The position numbers were made by a program, and so were the translations under genes. The notes under the pieces are model-generated. The model made no database searches. It was given only the letters and a program-made list of their open reading frames with translations, and was not told where the DNA came from. From contig WFZM01000035.1 in assembly GCA_015489565.1 (NCBI GenBank), positions 1-20,119 of the forward strand: 20,119 nt of DNA. Direction: 5' to 3'. Shown one piece after another: positions 13,890-19,751 of this stretch. This DNA comes from Patescibacteria group bacterium (GTDB lineage Bacteria; Patescibacteriota; Minisyncoccia; Phycocordibacterales; UBA2100). Within the stretch, counting starts at the first letter, position 1. Every line of letters starts with the position of its first letter.

Positions 13890-14477
13890 ATGGAAAGGGT
13901 TATTGAAGAAAGAAAGTATCAAGAAGAAGTCCCAAAGCCAAGTGGGGCGCGAAATAAGGTTCGAAATCAAGCTTCAGAGACAGGTTCTATCTTGGGTGCC
14001 GGCCTTTCTGTTTCTGTAGCGATATTCGGGGTTTCTTTAGTTATAGCGGAGGCCCAGAGTCCGCCGGTTCTAGACCAAAGAAATATACACTATTATGAGA
14101 ATAAAGCAGATGCAATATTGCAGAAAATCAGCTCCAGCAAATTTTTTAAGTCGCATCTTTACAATGTTTTATACCAAAACAATAGGCTCTGCGCCGGTAA
14201 TTTATATATAAATCTTAAGCCGGGCGGCTCAATAGGTCAAATCATAGAGAGGGATATATGGAATACTGTAAGCAATGTGGACTTTATAATGAGCGTGGCA
14301 CAACATGACAATCAAAACTCAAACGACAGACAGCTTGGGATAAAGATTACACTTAGAATACTAAATGAGAAGACTCATAGTTTTGTATCAAGAAGCCGTT
14401 TAGTTTATATGCAAATTCCTTTTGAACTTTCCAGGTATTGTGATCTCAAAAACCACGCTTCAGTCAGGAGTAAATAA
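13890..14477 (+). CDS. unknown single-span membrane protein
   Basis: 195 residues, not recognised. A charged N-terminus (1-31) is probably cytoplasmic; residues 33-54 (GSILGAGLSVSVAIFGVSLV) are a membrane segment. The remaining 140 residues are predicted outside and have two Cys (in RLCAGNLYINLKPGGSIG and near the C-terminus in RYCDLKNH). The latter half has alternating strand-like patterns (LGIKITLRILNEKTHSFVSR). No domain or catalytic motif can be named. It lies between the divergent ZIP gene and the secE-nusG-rplK cluster, and a short hairpin with a T run follows. Coding potential looks good from length and composition. Confidence 0.65.
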   Translation: MERVIEERKYQEEVPKPSGARNKVRNQASETGSILGAGLSVSVAIFGVSLVIAEAQSPPVLDQRNIHYYENKADAILQKISSSKFFKSHLYNVLYQNNRLCAGNLYINLKPGGSIGQIIERDIWNTVSNVDFIMSVAQHDNQNSNDRQLGIKITLRILNEKTHSFVSRSRLVYMQIPFELSRYCDLKNHASVRSK

Positions 14478-14485
14478 ATTGTTGC

Positions 14486-14514
14486 TTGAAATCACAGGCT
14501 TTTTGTGCTATATT
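14486..14514 (+). promoter_or_regulatory. secE upstream promoter (P1)
   Basis: TTGAAA (14486-14491), 17-bp spacer, TATATT (14509-14514) with a TGC extension. Its transcript would start about 14521, at the hairpin, leaving a leader of about 40 nt. Confidence 0.65.
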
Positions 14515-14542
14515 TAAAAAGCGCCCAAAAGGGCGTTTTAAA
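14513..14542. terminator. hairpin in secE leader / terminator of 13890 gene
   Basis: CGCCC, AAAA, GGGCG flanked by TTTAAAA and TTTTAAA. It can terminate the upstream gene or form the 5' end of P1 transcripts. Confidence 0.55.
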
Positions 14543-14548
14543 AATGCT

Positions 14549-14554
14549 TAAAAT
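14549..14554 (+). promoter_or_regulatory. possible secE proximal -10 (P2)
   Basis: TAAAAT, exactly 6 nt before the secE ATG, inside a 17-nt block identical to the tRNA-Leu promoter region. No -35 of its own is evident. Confidence 0.45.
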
Positions 14555-14560
14555 AAGCTT

Positions 14561-14740
14561 ATGAGTTTTATACAATATTTAAAGGACACAAAAGCGGAGC
14601 TTAGTCGTGTATCTTGGCCAAGCAAGAGACAGACAATGATTTATACCGCTCTTGTTGTTTTGGTATCTTTGTTTATGGCAATATACCTGGGAATTTTTGA
14701 TTATTTGTTTACAAATATATTAAGTAGAATAGTTACATAA
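14561..14740 (+). CDS. secE: preprotein translocase subunit SecE
   Basis: 59 residues. The cytoplasmic amphipathic segment YLKDTKAELSRVSWPSKRQT contains the conserved ELxxVxWPxxxx motif of bacterial SecE. A single membrane helix follows (MIYTALVVLVSLFMAIYLGI, about residues 26-45), then FDYLFTNILSRIV. The length suits minimal one-helix SecE. It clamps the SecY channel. nusG begins 4 nt after its stop, the classical secE-nusG arrangement, which confirms the call. No Shine-Dalgarno sequence is present upstream. Confidence 0.93.
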   Translation: MSFIQYLKDTKAELSRVSWPSKRQTMIYTALVVLVSLFMAIYLGIFDYLFTNILSRIVT

Positions 14741-14744
14741 AACT

Positions 14745-15287
14745 ATGGCAAAACAAAAAAACAATGAAAGGCACTGGTACGTAGTGCACACATATTCCGG
14801 TTATGAAGATGCTGTTGCGCGCAACCTGAAGCAACGTATCAGCTCTATGGGTATGGAAGATTATATTTTTGACGTGATAGTGCCCAAAGAAAAACGTGTA
14901 CGTATCAAAAATGGCAAGAAAGTAGAGGAGGAAGACAAGATGTACAAGGGCTATGTTCTTGTTGATATGATAGTGACTGATGAGTCTTGGTATGTGGTTC
15001 GCAATACTCCGCGTGTTACGGGTTTTGTGGGGGCGGGCAATCAGCCTGTGCCCATCTCCAAGGAGGAGCTAGAACAAATCATGAACCGCATGAACAGAGA
15101 TACCGCTAAGCACGTGGTAGACCTTTCAGTCGGAGATGCTGTCGTTATCACAGACGGGCCGTTTAAAGACTTGGAAGGTAAAATAGGAGAGATTGACGAG
15201 GAGCGAGGTAAAGCTAAGGTTTTGGTACCGATGTTTGGTCGTGAGACCCCCGTTGAGCTTGATTTTGTGCAGATACGACAGATATAA
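14745..15287 (+). CDS. nusG: transcription termination/antitermination protein NusG
   Basis: 180 residues. The N-terminal NGN domain opens with HWYVVHTYSGYEDAVARNLK and includes YKGYVLVDMIVTDESWYVVRNTP and VTGFVG. The C-terminal KOW domain (about 127-176) has GDAVVITDGPFKDLEGKIGE and a closing DFVQIRQI. NusG binds RNA polymerase and links it to Rho or to ribosomal protein S10. It is directly after secE and 51 nt before rplK. The length and domains are standard. Confidence 0.97.
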   Translation: MAKQKNNERHWYVVHTYSGYEDAVARNLKQRISSMGMEDYIFDVIVPKEKRVRIKNGKKVEEEDKMYKGYVLVDMIVTDESWYVVRNTPRVTGFVGAGNQPVPISKEELEQIMNRMNRDTAKHVVDLSVGDAVVITDGPFKDLEGKIGEIDEERGKAKVLVPMFGRETPVELDFVQIRQI

Positions 15288-15301
15288 CAGCTCTGATAAT
15301 T

Positions 15302-15329
15302 TTGACATTTATTAAAAAATAAGTAATAT
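15302..15329 (+). promoter_or_regulatory. rplK promoter
   Basis: TTGACA (15302-15307), 16-bp spacer, TAATAT (15324-15329), 9 nt before the ATG at 15339. It allows rplK to be transcribed independently of secE-nusG. Confidence 0.7.
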
Positions 15330-15338
15330 TTAGGAACT

Positions 15339-15767
15339 ATGGCAAAGAAAAAAGTAGAAAGACAGCTAAAGTTGCAGATAGAAGCGGGAAAGGCTACACC
15401 TGCGCCGCCGCTCGGACCTGCTCTTGGACAAGCCGGAATTAACATCGGTGATTTCGTCAACCAATTCAACGAAAAAACTCGTGAGATGATGGGTGATACC
15501 GTGCGTGTTTTGGTAAATATTTATGAAGACAGAAGTTTTGATTTTGAAATTAAGACTCCGCCAACATCAAGTCTTATTAAAAAACTTGCCGGTATCAAAA
15601 AAGGTTCAGGTAAAAACTTGATAAAAAAAGCCGGAAAGTTGACTCGCGCGCAAGTGCAAGAGATAGCAGAGAAGAAAATGCCCGACCTAAATGCACATGA
15701 TATAGACGCTGCCATGAAAATAGTAGAAGGCTCGGCAAGGTCAATGGGTGTTGAGATAGTTGATTAG
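15339..15767 (+). CDS. rplK: 50S ribosomal protein L11
   Basis: 142 residues, full length. The N-terminal domain has KLQIEAGKATPAPPLGPALG and GINIGDFVNQFNEKT; the C-terminal rRNA-binding domain has FEIKTPPTSSLIKKLAGIKK and MPDLNAHDIDAAMKIVEGSA, ending ARSMGVEIVD. L11 binds the GTPase-associated 23S rRNA. It follows nusG as usual, but the expected rplA (L1) is not next; a very strong terminator and an EamA permease follow instead. Its own promoter overlaps the nusG-rplK gap. Confidence 0.97.
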   Translation: MAKKKVERQLKLQIEAGKATPAPPLGPALGQAGINIGDFVNQFNEKTREMMGDTVRVLVNIYEDRSFDFEIKTPPTSSLIKKLAGIKKGSGKNLIKKAGKLTRAQVQEIAEKKMPDLNAHDIDAAMKIVEGSARSMGVEIVD

Positions 15768-15778
15768 TTTTTTGAAAA

Positions 15779-15811
15779 GAAAGCCCCGCCGGCTACGCCG
15801 GCGGGGCTTTC
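15779..15811. terminator. rplK terminator
   Basis: GAAAGCCCCGCCGGC, loop TAC, and its exact complement: a perfect 15-bp GC-rich stem ending in CTTTC. Confidence 0.85.
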
Positions 15812-15839
15812 TTGCAATATGTTTGCGCTTATATATAAT
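15812..15839 (+). promoter_or_regulatory. EamA gene promoter
   Basis: TTGCAA (15812-15817), 16-bp spacer, TATAAT (15834-15839), 6 nt before the ATG at 15846. This rules against the earlier in-frame ATG at 15819. Confidence 0.8.
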
Positions 15840-15845
15840 CTGCCC

Positions 15846-16721
15846 ATGGAGAACTGGTTTGTATACGCAATCTTATCGGCGCTTTTTACCGGACTTGGCG
15901 TCTTCGCGCATAAAGTAGCGGTAGAGCGCGGATACAAAAATACCGCGGTCACCATAATAGGTGACGCAACTATTATACTGCTTGCACTTTTATTTTACGC
16001 CCTATGGGGTTTTGGCTCGGGTTCGTGGGGGCTTGGCATAGCAGTAGCGCTTGCAACGGGTTTTTTGTATGTCCTGGCTCTTTTATCGCGAATGGAAGCC
16101 ATGAAAAACATAGATACAGCAATATTTTTGCCACTCTATAAAACTACAGGTCCTCTTATAGCTATTTTTATTGGTATTTTGTTTTTTAGTGAATGGTTTA
16201 GTAAAAGCGAAGTGTTCGGCATGACGCTTGGAATAATCGTCCCGTTATTGCTAATACACAAAAAAGAGCACACAAGGCAAAATAATCTACCGCTTGGAGT
16301 AGTGTTTATGCTTTCGGCATCATTCCTTACCGTTTCTGCCCAAGCTTTGGCAAAATTTGGTACTCAGATTTTTGAAAATATCTTTCTTTTTGTGGCGCTT
16401 TCAACTTTTTTTAGCATGATAGGCGGTCTCTTTGTCCACTTCTTCTTCTCAAAAGACAAAAATAAACAAGAGCTTTTAGAAACTTTCAAGCATTTTGGAG
16501 TAATTGCAATTGCTGTATTTGCCGGTTTCATGCAATTTTTGTCTTACTCGCTTGTTATGTTTGCTTACAAAGACGGACCACTTGCGATTGTTTACACCAT
16601 CAACTCTTTCTATATCCTAATCCCAATCGTTCTTTCCATCATTTTCTACAAAGAACACTTTAACTTGCGCAAAGCTCTTGCGATAGGCTTGTCTATTTTG
16701 GCGATATTTTTCTTACACTAG
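15846..16721 (+). CDS. EamA-family (DMT) permease
   Basis: 291 residues with about ten hydrophobic segments forming two EamA repeats. Repeat 1 includes AILSALFTGLGVFAHKVAVE and PLYKTTGPLIAIFIGILFFSE; repeat 2 includes FMLSASFLTVSAQALAKFG and ILIPIVLSIIFYKEHFNLRK. The family exports metabolites or moves sugars and nucleotides across the inner membrane; the substrate cannot be told. The ATG at 15846 is chosen from the promoter, and it begins MENWFVYAILSA, directly into the first helix. It is a single-gene unit after the rplK terminator. Confidence 0.88.
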   Translation: MENWFVYAILSALFTGLGVFAHKVAVERGYKNTAVTIIGDATIILLALLFYALWGFGSGSWGLGIAVALATGFLYVLALLSRMEAMKNIDTAIFLPLYKTTGPLIAIFIGILFFSEWFSKSEVFGMTLGIIVPLLLIHKKEHTRQNNLPLGVVFMLSASFLTVSAQALAKFGTQIFENIFLFVALSTFFSMIGGLFVHFFFSKDKNKQELLETFKHFGVIAIAVFAGFMQFLSYSLVMFAYKDGPLAIVYTINSFYILIPIVLSIIFYKEHFNLRKALAIGLSILAIFFLH

Positions 16722-16766
16722 TAAGTAAGAGGAGAATATAATGCAAACAAGTAAGCCTAGTTTTTG

Positions 16767-17330
16767 TTATTTAATGCAACCTACAGAGGTTACTACATAA
16801 TTACAAACCAGGCGCTGTGCCCCGTCTCCTCCGTCTAACCTGCAGTTAGTTTCGTATTTCCCCAATACTACCTTTGTACTACCTGTGGGACAATTGGTGT
16901 TTTCAATACTATTGCGTCTACCCGCCGAAGCTCCACCCCAGCAAATCGGAGGCCTAGCTCTGCCGTAGCGATCTTCTTCAGCATTAGTAGCACAGCCGGC
17001 TATAAGCTCAGGGTCTGTACCGGTATCTGTCCCGGTGTCCGTAGTGCTGGCATTTGCATCTTGGCAGACAAATTTGCTTCCATCCCAGCTTAAAACGTCG
17101 CCTACATTTGGACAGCCATTATCCGGAAGCAGTCGGGACTTTAAATAAAGATACTCAAAGTTTTCAGCTATTTGTTTTGCCGGTATTATCTCCCCGGTGT
17201 TTATCCAAGAAGTGCCATTCCAGATAGCATTCCAAGCAAAGACAAGACCACTTGCCAAAAGAAAGGCAAGGGTAGCTCCAAATACAAAACCTTTAATATT
17301 TGTTTTTTTAGATAAACCCAAGTTCTTCAT
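16767..17330 (-). CDS. exported or anchored Cys-containing protein
   Basis: 187 residues, not recognised. Residues 13-33 are a signal peptide or anchor (GFVFGATLAFLLASGLVFAW). Next comes a WNGTSWINTGEIIPAKQIAE segment, then GCPNVGDVLSWDGSKFVCQ, a short pattern also common in phage tail and surface proteins. A Thr/Asp/Gly-rich linker near 95-106 (TDTGTDTGTD) precedes a C-terminal domain with about six Cys (GCAT, PICWGG, NCPTGS, NCRLDGG, LVCNYV, GCIK), suggesting disulfides outside the membrane. It is transcribed alone, with TAAAAT 6 nt before its ATG. A cell-surface role is inferred from the signal sequence only. Confidence 0.75.
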   Translation of the reverse strand: MKNLGLSKKTNIKGFVFGATLAFLLASGLVFAWNAIWNGTSWINTGEIIPAKQIAENFEYLYLKSRLLPDNGCPNVGDVLSWDGSKFVCQDANASTTDTGTDTGTDPELIAGCATNAEEDRYGRARPPICWGGASAGRRNSIENTNCPTGSTKVVLGKYETNCRLDGGDGAQRLVCNYVVTSVGCIK

Positions 17331-17336
17331 GGCTAT

Positions 17337-17342
17337 ATTTTA
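17337..17342 (-). promoter_or_regulatory. -10 box of exported Cys protein gene
   Basis: Minus strand TAAAAT, exactly 6 nt before the start codon at 17330. The -35 is weak. Confidence 0.5.
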
Positions 17343-17406
17343 ACATAAAACATTTAAAAAATTGGAGATTATCCACATTTTGCACCTTGCTTGCTTTGCA
17401 CCGATA

Positions 17407-17437
17407 AAAAAGCGCAAGTCTTAGACTTGCGCTTTTT
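17407..17437. terminator. cupin gene terminator
   Basis: AAAAAGCGCAAGTC, loop TTA, and its exact complement: a 14-bp stem. On the minus strand it ends in TTTTTT. Confidence 0.88.
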
Positions 17438-17466
17438 GTCAAGATTGAAGTTTTAAAAGTTTTTTC

Positions 17467-17856
17467 CTATTCACTGGTATGCCCATCAAAATGCTCTTCT
17501 TCCGCTTCGGCTTTTGTCTTGTGGATGGTGCCATCTTTGTGCTCCGGTGGTGAATAGATTGTGTAGAGCTTCAAGGGTGTGTCGCCGGTGTTTACTATAT
17601 TGTGCTCTGTGCCGGCAGGTATAACGACAGCATAGTCATCTTCTATTTCATGTTCTTCACCGTTGAGAATCGCTTTTCCCTTGCCTTGTTCTATCCTTAT
17701 AAACTGATCCAAGCCATGCACTTCCATGCCTATATCATCTCCAGGCTCAATACTCATTATAACCAGTTGAGAATAATTTGAAGTGTACAATACTTTTCTA
17801 AAATACTCATTTTCCAGTGTTTCTTTTTCTATATCTACTATATATCCTTTTTTCAT
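17467..17856 (-). CDS. small cupin-domain protein
   Basis: 129 residues forming one cupin barrel. Motif 1 is GDDIGMEVHGLDQFIRIEQG, with one His plus Gln and Glu as metal ligand candidates instead of the HxH pair. Motif 2 is VIPAGTEHNIVN. This pattern fits the short mannose-6-phosphate-isomerase-like cupins (EVH..DQFIRIE), which are widespread but mostly uncharacterised. Downstream, YTIYSPPEHKDGTIHKTKAE is conserved in that group. The reaction is unknown. It is monocistronic on the minus strand, with its own terminator at 17407-17437. No convincing -10 at the usual 6-nt distance is seen; the upstream region is AT-rich with a hairpin. Confidence 0.9.
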   Translation of the reverse strand: MKKGYIVDIEKETLENEYFRKVLYTSNYSQLVIMSIEPGDDIGMEVHGLDQFIRIEQGKGKAILNGEEHEIEDDYAVVIPAGTEHNIVNTGDTPLKLYTIYSPPEHKDGTIHKTKAEAEEEHFDGHTSE

Positions 17857-17891
17857 ATGCTATTTATTAATCTTATAATTAGGTTATTAAT

Positions 17892-17935
17892 CTACTCGCA
17901 GACAAAATAGAAGAAAATACTCGTCTGCTAAGTAG
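17892..17935. other. hairpin upstream of cupin gene
   Basis: CTACT-C-GCAGAC pairs with GTCTGC-TA-AGTAG around a 19-nt loop. It lies in the 237-bp divergent gap between the cupin and ppa genes. On + it is followed by GAGTTTTTAACC. Its role is unknown, and nothing else is recognised between it and the ppa promoter. Confidence 0.4.
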
Positions 17936-18032
17936 GAGTTTTTAACCTCGGCTTCATTATAGCAGGCCGGGTACGGCTTTGCAAGCGAGCAGTGACTTAT
18001 AGCCTTTGCTTAATTTTAAGAGCTGCACTTAT

Positions 18033-18060
18033 TTGATTATGAAATAAAAGAGCGTATAAT
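18033..18060 (+). promoter_or_regulatory. ppa promoter
   Basis: TTGATT (18033-18038), 16-bp spacer, TATAAT (18055-18060). It leaves a leader of about 27 nt before the ATG at 18094, without a Shine-Dalgarno sequence. Confidence 0.7.
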
Positions 18061-18093
18061 TAGCCGTATTAATTATTATAAGTTAAATAAAAA

Positions 18094-18642
18094 ATGAGTA
18101 TGACAGATTCACACTTCCATACTATAGGTCAGGACAAGGCACCTGAGGAGTTAAACTTGATAGTTGAGATAAGCAAGGGTGATGCCAACAAGTACGAGTA
18201 TAATAAAGACCTGGGAATAATAGAACTTGACCGAGTTCTTTACGGCCCTATGTTTTATCCGGTCAACTATTGCGATGTGCCGGGCACTTGGAACGAAGAA
18301 GATAATGACCCGCTAGATGCGGTGGTCTTTAGCACTTATCCGATAGTGCCGGGAGCGCTGGTTTACGGGCGAGTCGTTGGTGTTTTGGAGATGATAGACA
18401 ATGGAGAGAAAGACTACAAGGTGATTTGTGTAAACAAAAAAGACCCGCGATACGAGCATATTGAAACGGTGGACGATTTGGCGCCGTATGATAAAAAAGA
18501 CATAAAGACATTCTTTGAGACTTATAAGATACCACAAACGGGAAAGTCGTCTGTTGAAGTAGGGGACTTTTTGGGTAAGGAAGAAGCTTATAAATTGATA
18601 GAAGAGTCTATCAAAGCTTATAAAGAAAAGTTTTCCAACTAG
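18094..18642 (+). CDS. ppa: inorganic pyrophosphatase (family I)
   Basis: 182 residues, the normal length of the soluble bacterial enzyme. It hydrolyses pyrophosphate to phosphate in the cytoplasm, pulling nucleotide and tRNA-charging reactions forward. The signature DNDPLDA (metal-binding Asp residues) lies in the EEDNDPLDAVVF segment, preceded by LYGPMFYPVNYCDVPGTW. VICVNKKDPRYEHIETVDDL and FFETYKIP match the C-terminal half. The gene is single, with a promoter upstream and a strong terminator downstream. A second Met at residue 3 is an alternative start that would not change function. Confidence 0.95.
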   Translation: MSMTDSHFHTIGQDKAPEELNLIVEISKGDANKYEYNKDLGIIELDRVLYGPMFYPVNYCDVPGTWNEEDNDPLDAVVFSTYPIVPGALVYGRVVGVLEMIDNGEKDYKVICVNKKDPRYEHIETVDDLAPYDKKDIKTFFETYKIPQTGKSSVEVGDFLGKEEAYKLIEESIKAYKEKFSN

Positions 18643-18658
18643 CTTTATGTTTGAGTTG

Positions 18659-18691
18659 AAAAAGCCCGCAAGCTTCGCTTGCGGGCTTTTT
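18659..18691. terminator. ppa/rsmE terminator
   Basis: AAAAAGCCCGCAAGC, loop TTC, and its exact complement ending in TTTTT: a 15-bp stem between convergent ppa (+) and rsmE (-). Confidence 0.9.
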
Positions 18692-18781
18692 ATTCTTTGC
18701 TTTTACAAGTATAAGCTTATCAATCTAAGAGGCGAGACCTGTTAGATTTTGTTTTTTAAACTCTTAGTTTGATGCTAATTG

Positions 18782-19456
18782 TTACAGGAATAATTTTGCA
18801 GTTGCGGCTAAGGCGGCGGCTTTTGCCGAGAGGGTATTTGGGTTTTTGAAACTCAAAATCTTACCTTGCAGAAGCCCTTGTTCGTTTTTTGTAAATCCGC
18901 CTTCCGGTCCTACTAGTAAAATATCAAGAGTGCCAAGTTTTTCATCAAGAGACTCACCGGCAAAGTCAAGCATATATACAGATTTATCAAGATTATCATC
19001 AAGTAAGTCTTGCATGGATTTGTAAATTTCAAATTCCGGCTTGCAAAGATTGCCGGACAGTTCAAATGAGTGCGTAACAATCTCGTGAACTTTGTCAAGG
19101 TTAAGTTTGTAGTTCTTTTGTGAGCGCTCGGCATAAAAGAAAATAAATTTGCTTTGTCCTATTTGCGCCATAATACGTACAGCTTCTTTTAATTCCTTTG
19201 GGTCTATTACAGCAAGCGCGATTGACCGAGTGGTGCAGGAATATTGTGGCAGAGTTTCTTTGCGTGCAAGCCGTAGGCTCGCACGCTTCTTTTGCAAATC
19301 CGCAACTTTGTAAATATATTTTTCCGTATCTTTAAACTTTTGTACTCTTAATTCATCGCCAACTTTAAGCCGACGCGAAACAAAAACATGCGCAAACTGC
19401 TTTCCACTCAGCGCCAGCTCATCCTTCCCTGCATCTTGATGATACAAATATTGCAT
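18782..19456 (-). CDS. rsmE: 16S rRNA m3U1498 methyltransferase RsmE
   Basis: 224 residues. An N-terminal PUA-like RNA-binding domain (about 1-70, with FAHVFVSRRLKVGDELRV) precedes a SPOUT methyltransferase domain. The SPOUT knot is marked by ILLVGPEGGFTKNE (179-192). KELKEAVRIMAQIGQSKFIF and YAERSQKNY match the conserved middle region. RsmE methylates U1498 in 16S rRNA. The last knot segment, normally LRxETA, reads TLSAKAAALAA, losing the conserved Arg and Glu. TAAAAT 6 nt before the ATG predicts a leaderless message. It is convergent with ppa and divergent from glyA. Confidence 0.9.
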   Translation of the reverse strand: MQYLYHQDAGKDELALSGKQFAHVFVSRRLKVGDELRVQKFKDTEKYIYKVADLQKKRASLRLARKETLPQYSCTTRSIALAVIDPKELKEAVRIMAQIGQSKFIFFYAERSQKNYKLNLDKVHEIVTHSFELSGNLCKPEFEIYKSMQDLLDDNLDKSVYMLDFAGESLDEKLGTLDILLVGPEGGFTKNEQGLLQGKILSFKNPNTLSAKAAALAATAKLFL

Positions 19457-19462
19457 AAGATT

Positions 19463-19468
19463 ATTTTA
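19463..19468 (-). promoter_or_regulatory. rsmE -10 box
   Basis: Minus strand TAAAAT, exactly 6 nt before the start codon at 19456. Confidence 0.5.
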
Positions 19469-19519
19469 CGTATATTTGAGGAAAAATAAAGCTTGAAAAG
19501 AATTCTTCGTAAATGAACT

Positions 19520-19672
19520 ATGCAAAAACCAAAAAATGGAGGCTCAACCTCAATTTTAATTGCTTTTGTGCAGCTTAATGTTTGGTACAGCTTGCTTTCA
19601 AGTCGCTGCTTTATGCACTATGAAGACACTTTCGTGCCGTCTGTTTTAAAGTGTTATCTATGTGCCCAGTGA
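19520..19672 (+). CDS. possible 50-residue ORF upstream of glyA
   Basis: The rsmE-glyA gap of about 295 bp is the longest geneless divergent gap here apart from the tRNA-Leu array. It contains an ATG frame of 50 codons (MQKPKNGGSTSILIAFVQLN and onward, ending in CYLCAQ). No homology is recognised, no -10 box lies at the usual 6-8 nt and there is no Shine-Dalgarno sequence. It may be chance or a decayed gene. A short GAGG-CTCAA-CCTC hairpin lies inside it. No known riboswitch consensus is recognised. Confidence 0.2.
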   Translation: MQKPKNGGSTSILIAFVQLNVWYSLLSSRCFMHYEDTFVPSVLKCYLCAQ

Positions 19673-19712
19673 GACCATAAAAGCTAAAAAGCACCTAGTT
19701 TTTATCGGAATA

Positions 19713-19721
19713 TGCTATACT
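19713..19721 (+). promoter_or_regulatory. glyA extended -10
   Basis: TGC-TATACT, 30 nt before the ATG at 19752; the -35 is weak. Confidence 0.6.
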
Positions 19722-19751
19722 TTAGGTATTATTAAGTTAAGCGTATGACTT

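Noticed and set aside
16741..16800. 19-codon frame preceded by AGGAG and TATAAT after the EamA gene
   Set aside because: It is very short, overlaps the end of the convergent exported-protein gene and resembles nothing. The AGGAG is probably chance.
17940..18093. Fluoride or other riboswitch upstream of ppa
   Set aside because: The promoter is at 18033-18060, so most of the region is not transcribed with ppa, and no riboswitch consensus is recognisable in the leader of about 27 nt.
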